NCBI GenBank assembly: GCA_002724215.1
Contig: PBOD01000050.1
Span: forward strand, 29,114-64,456
Direction of reading: 5' to 3'
From: Gemmatimonadota bacterium
Lineage (GTDB): Bacteria > Latescibacterota > UBA2968 > UBA8231
Length of the DNA: 35,343 nt
How positions within the stretch are numbered: position 1 is the first letter of the stretch; each line of letters begins with the position of its first letter. Below, one piece after another: positions 32,893 to 35,343 of the stretch. The notes beneath the pieces are model-generated. The model ran no database searches, was not told the DNA's origin, and saw nothing but the letters and a program-made list of their open reading frames with translations. The position numbers were made by a program, and so were the translations under genes.

Positions 32893-34026
32893 ATGAAAAT
32901 AACCGATATAAAGACCTTTCCCATCTTCCACGGATCGCGCAACTACCTCTTCGTCAAGGTCGAAACCGACGCTGGCCTCTACGGTCTGGGAGAATTCGGC
33001 ATCACCTGGAAAGAGCAGGCCGGCATCGGCGCCATCGAGCACATGAAGCGCCACATCATTGGCCTCGATCCGCTCAACACCGAATACATCTGGCAATTGC
33101 TATTTCGCGCCGACTTCTTTCCCGGCGGTCGCATCAACGCCGCGGCGATGTCGGCCATCGATATCGCGCTGTGGGACATCAAGGGCAAAGCCCTCGACCA
33201 GCCGGTCTACATGCTCCTGGGCGGCAAGATGCGCGAGCGCATCTTCTGCTACACGGGCATCGGCGGCAAGACGCCCGCCGACTCCGCCCACGCCGGCCAG
33301 CAGCGGGTCGCCGAGGGCTGGAAGTACCTGCGCATGTCGGTCGATGACCGCAACGGTGTCCTCGAGCCGCGCACCGCCGTGCGCGATTCGATCGCCCACT
33401 TCGCCGCGGTGCGCGAGGCCGTCGGCCCCGAGATCGAGATCTGCATCGACTGCCACACCCGCCTCGACCCGCCCGACGCCATCCGCCTCGGCCGCGAGCT
33501 CGAGCAATACGACCCCTTCTTTATCGAGGATCCGCTGCGCTGCGAAAACCCGCAAAGCTACCGCCACCTGCGCAACCACGTCTCCTGCCCACTCGCCGTC
33601 GGCGAGCATTACGCCACCAAGTGGGAGTTCCGCCAGATGATCGAGGAAGAGCTCCTCGACTACGCGCGCATCGACCTCTGCATCGTCGGTGGGCTAACCG
33701 AGGCGCGCAAGGTCGCCAACTGGTGCGAAACTCACTATATAAAGATCGTCCCCCACAATCCGCTCGGCCCGGTATCAGCCGCCGCCTGCGCCCATCTCGA
33801 CATCGCCACCGACAACTTCGCAGTACAGGAGGGCGGGCTGGTCGGCCGCCCGGTGATGGAAGACCTGTTCCCGGTGCAATTGCCCTACGAAGCCGGCTGC
33901 CTGCTATTGCCGGACGCGCCCGGTCTGGGGATCGAATTCAACGAGGAAGCCGCCGCCAGCTACGAATTTAAATGGCTCAGCGGCCCGCAACTGCGCCGCG
34001 AAGACGGCTCGTTCACCAACTGGTAA
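32893..34026 (+). CDS. Enolase-superfamily dehydratase (mandelate racemase subgroup, galactonate dehydratase-like)
   Basis: A 377-residue acid-sugar dehydratase candidate. The metal ligands are Asp186 (CIDCHTR), Glu212 (FIEDPL) and Glu238 (AVGEHYA); His188 and His288 (VPHNPLGP) are placed like the acid/base pair of D-galactonate dehydratase. The N-terminal capping domain is intact. Such enzymes dehydrate aldonic acids to 2-keto-3-deoxy acids in the cytoplasm; the exact sugar acid is not readable. The ATG has AAGGAG 6-7 nt upstream. A TTGATT/TATTAT pair at 32840-32870 has a 19-nt spacer and is a weak promoter. hisS starts 4 nt after its stop. Confidence 0.9.
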   Translation: MKITDIKTFPIFHGSRNYLFVKVETDAGLYGLGEFGITWKEQAGIGAIEHMKRHIIGLDPLNTEYIWQLLFRADFFPGGRINAAAMSAIDIALWDIKGKALDQPVYMLLGGKMRERIFCYTGIGGKTPADSAHAGQQRVAEGWKYLRMSVDDRNGVLEPRTAVRDSIAHFAAVREAVGPEIEICIDCHTRLDPPDAIRLGRELEQYDPFFIEDPLRCENPQSYRHLRNHVSCPLAVGEHYATKWEFRQMIEEELLDYARIDLCIVGGLTEARKVANWCETHYIKIVPHNPLGPVSAAACAHLDIATDNFAVQEGGLVGRPVMEDLFPVQLPYEAGCLLLPDAPGLGIEFNEEAAASYEFKWLSGPQLRREDGSFTNW

Positions 34027-34030
34027 ATTC

Positions 34031-35343
34031 ATGTCCGGCAAAAAAAACCTGATCCAACCGCGCACCCTCAAGGGCTTCCGCGATTTCCCGCCCGCCCTCG
34101 CCATGCCGCGCGAGCAAATGATCGACACCGCCCGACAGGTGTTCCGCTCCTACGGCTTCGCTCCCATCGATACACCGGCATTGGAATACGCCGAGATCCT
34201 CACCGGCAAGGGCGGCGACGAATCCGATAAGCAGATGTACCGCTTCCACGACCACGGCCAGCGCGACGTGGCGCTGCGCTTCGATCTGACCGTGCCCTTC
34301 GCCCGCTTCGCCGCCCAGCACATCGGCCAGCTCGGCACGCCCTTTAAGCGCTACCACATCGGCCCGGTCTGGCGCGGCGAGAACACTCAGCACGGCCGCT
34401 ACCGCGAGTTTTACCAGTGCGACTGCGATACCATCGGCACCGATTCCAACGCCGCCGATATCGAAACCGCGCTGGTCATCCACGATATCCTGGCGGCCCT
34501 GGGCTTCGAACGCTTTGCCATTCACGTCAACAACCGCCTAGTGCTCAACGGCCTGCTCGAATCGCTGGGGCTGCAGGCGGGCACCGCCGCCATCCTGCGC
34601 GCACTCGACAAGCTCGCCAAAATCGGCGCCGAAAAAGTCGCTGCCGAAATGCAGGCAGCCGCGTCGGTCACTCCAGACCAGGCACGACAGATTCTCGACA
34701 CCGTCCAGGTCAAAGGCACCAATGGCGCCATTCTCGACCAACTTGAGGCCCAACTCGGCGGCCACGAGCGCGCCGCGCAAGGCGTGGCCAACCTGCGCCA
34801 GCTACTGGCCGCCTTTGCCGCCGCCGGCATTCCCGAAAATCGCCTGGCCATCGACGTATCGATCGCCCGCGGCCTCGACTACTACACCGGCACCGTCTAC
34901 GAAACCCTGCTCGACGACCTGCCCGGTATCGGCTCTATCTGCAGCGGCGGCCGCTACGACAACCTCGCCGGCCTCTACACCAAGCAACACCTGCCCGGCG
35001 TCGGCGCCTCGCTCGGTCTCGACCGATTGATGGCCGCGATGGAAGAATTGCATCTACTGGCAGCATCGACCACCCCCGCCGATGTGCTTATCGTCCAATT
35101 CGCGGAGGAAGCGCTCGGCCAATACATCGCCCTCTCGCGGCGCCTGCGCAACGCCGGATTCGGTGCCGAACTCTATCCCGAAGCCAGGGGTATGGGAAAA
35201 CAGCTCAAGTACGCCGACCGCAAGGGCTATACCCTCGCCATCATCGGCGGCCCGGACGAATTGGCGCAAGGCGTGTGGCAGGTCAAGGATCTCAGAGAGG
35301 GTTCCAGCGAGGAGATCCCAGATGGAGATCTGCTGGAGTATTT
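34031..35343 (+). CDS. hisS: Histidyl-tRNA synthetase, 3' end cut by window edge
   Basis: The frame opens at ATG 34031 and is still open at the window end, 437 codons, so only the extreme C-terminus is missing. Class II motifs are clear: RFDLTVPFARF (first strand block), motif 2 FKRYHIGPVWRGENTQHGRYREFYQCD, the histidine-specific signature RGLDYYTGTVYE and SGGRYDNL, motif 3 GVGASLGLDRL, then the anticodon-binding domain from about residue 350. It charges tRNA-His. It follows the dehydratase gene by 4 nt, so it is probably cotranscribed with an unrelated catabolic gene. No strong ribosome-binding site precedes it. Confidence 0.95.
   Translation, partial: MSGKKNLIQPRTLKGFRDFPPALAMPREQMIDTARQVFRSYGFAPIDTPALEYAEILTGKGGDESDKQMYRFHDHGQRDVALRFDLTVPFARFAAQHIGQLGTPFKRYHIGPVWRGENTQHGRYREFYQCDCDTIGTDSNAADIETALVIHDILAALGFERFAIHVNNRLVLNGLLESLGLQAGTAAILRALDKLAKIGAEKVAAEMQAAASVTPDQARQILDTVQVKGTNGAILDQLEAQLGGHERAAQGVANLRQLLAAFAAAGIPENRLAIDVSIARGLDYYTGTVYETLLDDLPGIGSICSGGRYDNLAGLYTKQHLPGVGASLGLDRLMAAMEELHLLAASTTPADVLIVQFAEEALGQYIALSRRLRNAGFGAELYPEARGMGKQLKYADRKGYTLAIIGGPDELAQGVWQVKDLREGSSEEIPDGDLLEY

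Noticed and set aside
1-35343. CRISPR arrays, insertion sequences, prophage genes, toxin-antitoxin pairs, replication origin
   Set aside because: No spaced direct repeats, transposase or integrase motifs, phage structural genes or DnaA-box clusters were recognised.

Overview
This is a GC-rich bacterial chromosome segment with densely packed genes, σ70-type promoters (TTGNNN, mostly 17-nt spacers, TATAAT-like) and a mix of housekeeping and catabolic genes. Lineage is an inference: several phytanoyl-CoA dioxygenase (PhyH) paralogues, a DUF6807/PmoA-like protein, a DUF5069 protein, a secreted M28 peptidase ending in a FlgD/type-IX-like module, and a UbiA enzyme resembling archaeal-type ether-lipid prenyltransferases together suggest the FCB superphylum, perhaps Latescibacterota or a relative. 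No rRNA, tRNA, CRISPR array, phage or IS transposase was seen.

Region 1 (1-12.8 kb) is a catabolic and transport block. A divergent pair of PhyH oxygenases sits at the left edge. Next comes a minus-strand peptide/solute ABC importer operon (lipoprotein SBP, two permeases, two ATPases) whose genes overlap or nearly touch. Upstream of it lie a third PhyH oxygenase, a Gfo/Idh/MocA oxidoreductase, a DUF6807 protein and a radical-SAM anSME-like maturase with a SEC-C tail. The gap between the last two holds a 132-bp element of nested inverted repeats.

Region 2 (12.8-18.7 kb) holds a metallophosphoesterase, a class I glutamine-amidotransferase-like hydrolase (peptidase C26), a protein made of three tandem DUF5069 domains, mutM with an apparently leaderless promoter, a ClpP-family protease and a GT39-like membrane glycosyltransferase.

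Region 3 (18.7-26.9 kb) is an RND efflux operon: one membrane-fusion lipoprotein and two RND permeases. The first permease is cut by an in-frame TAG at codon 165. It also carries an acidic insert and about 200 extra, strongly hydrophobic residues between its two halves.

Region 4 (27-29.1 kb) is a tight plus-strand trio: a membrane/zinc-finger/rhodanese protein with a consensus internal ribosome-binding site, a MoaB/MogA-like protein, and a precorrin-2 dehydrogenase-like protein with a four-cysteine tail. It points to tetrapyrrole, molybdopterin or sulfur chemistry.

Region 5 (29.2-35.3 kb) has the M28 peptidase, an HU-family protein with a good promoter and a TTG start, then a plus-strand run of UbiA prenyltransferase, a galactonate-dehydratase-like enolase-superfamily enzyme and hisS, which runs off the right edge.

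No single, clearly novel defence or mobile system was found. The best leads are the nested-repeat element, the interrupted and enlarged RND permease, the DUF5069 triplication, the rhodanese gene with a possible second start, and the ether-lipid-type UbiA.
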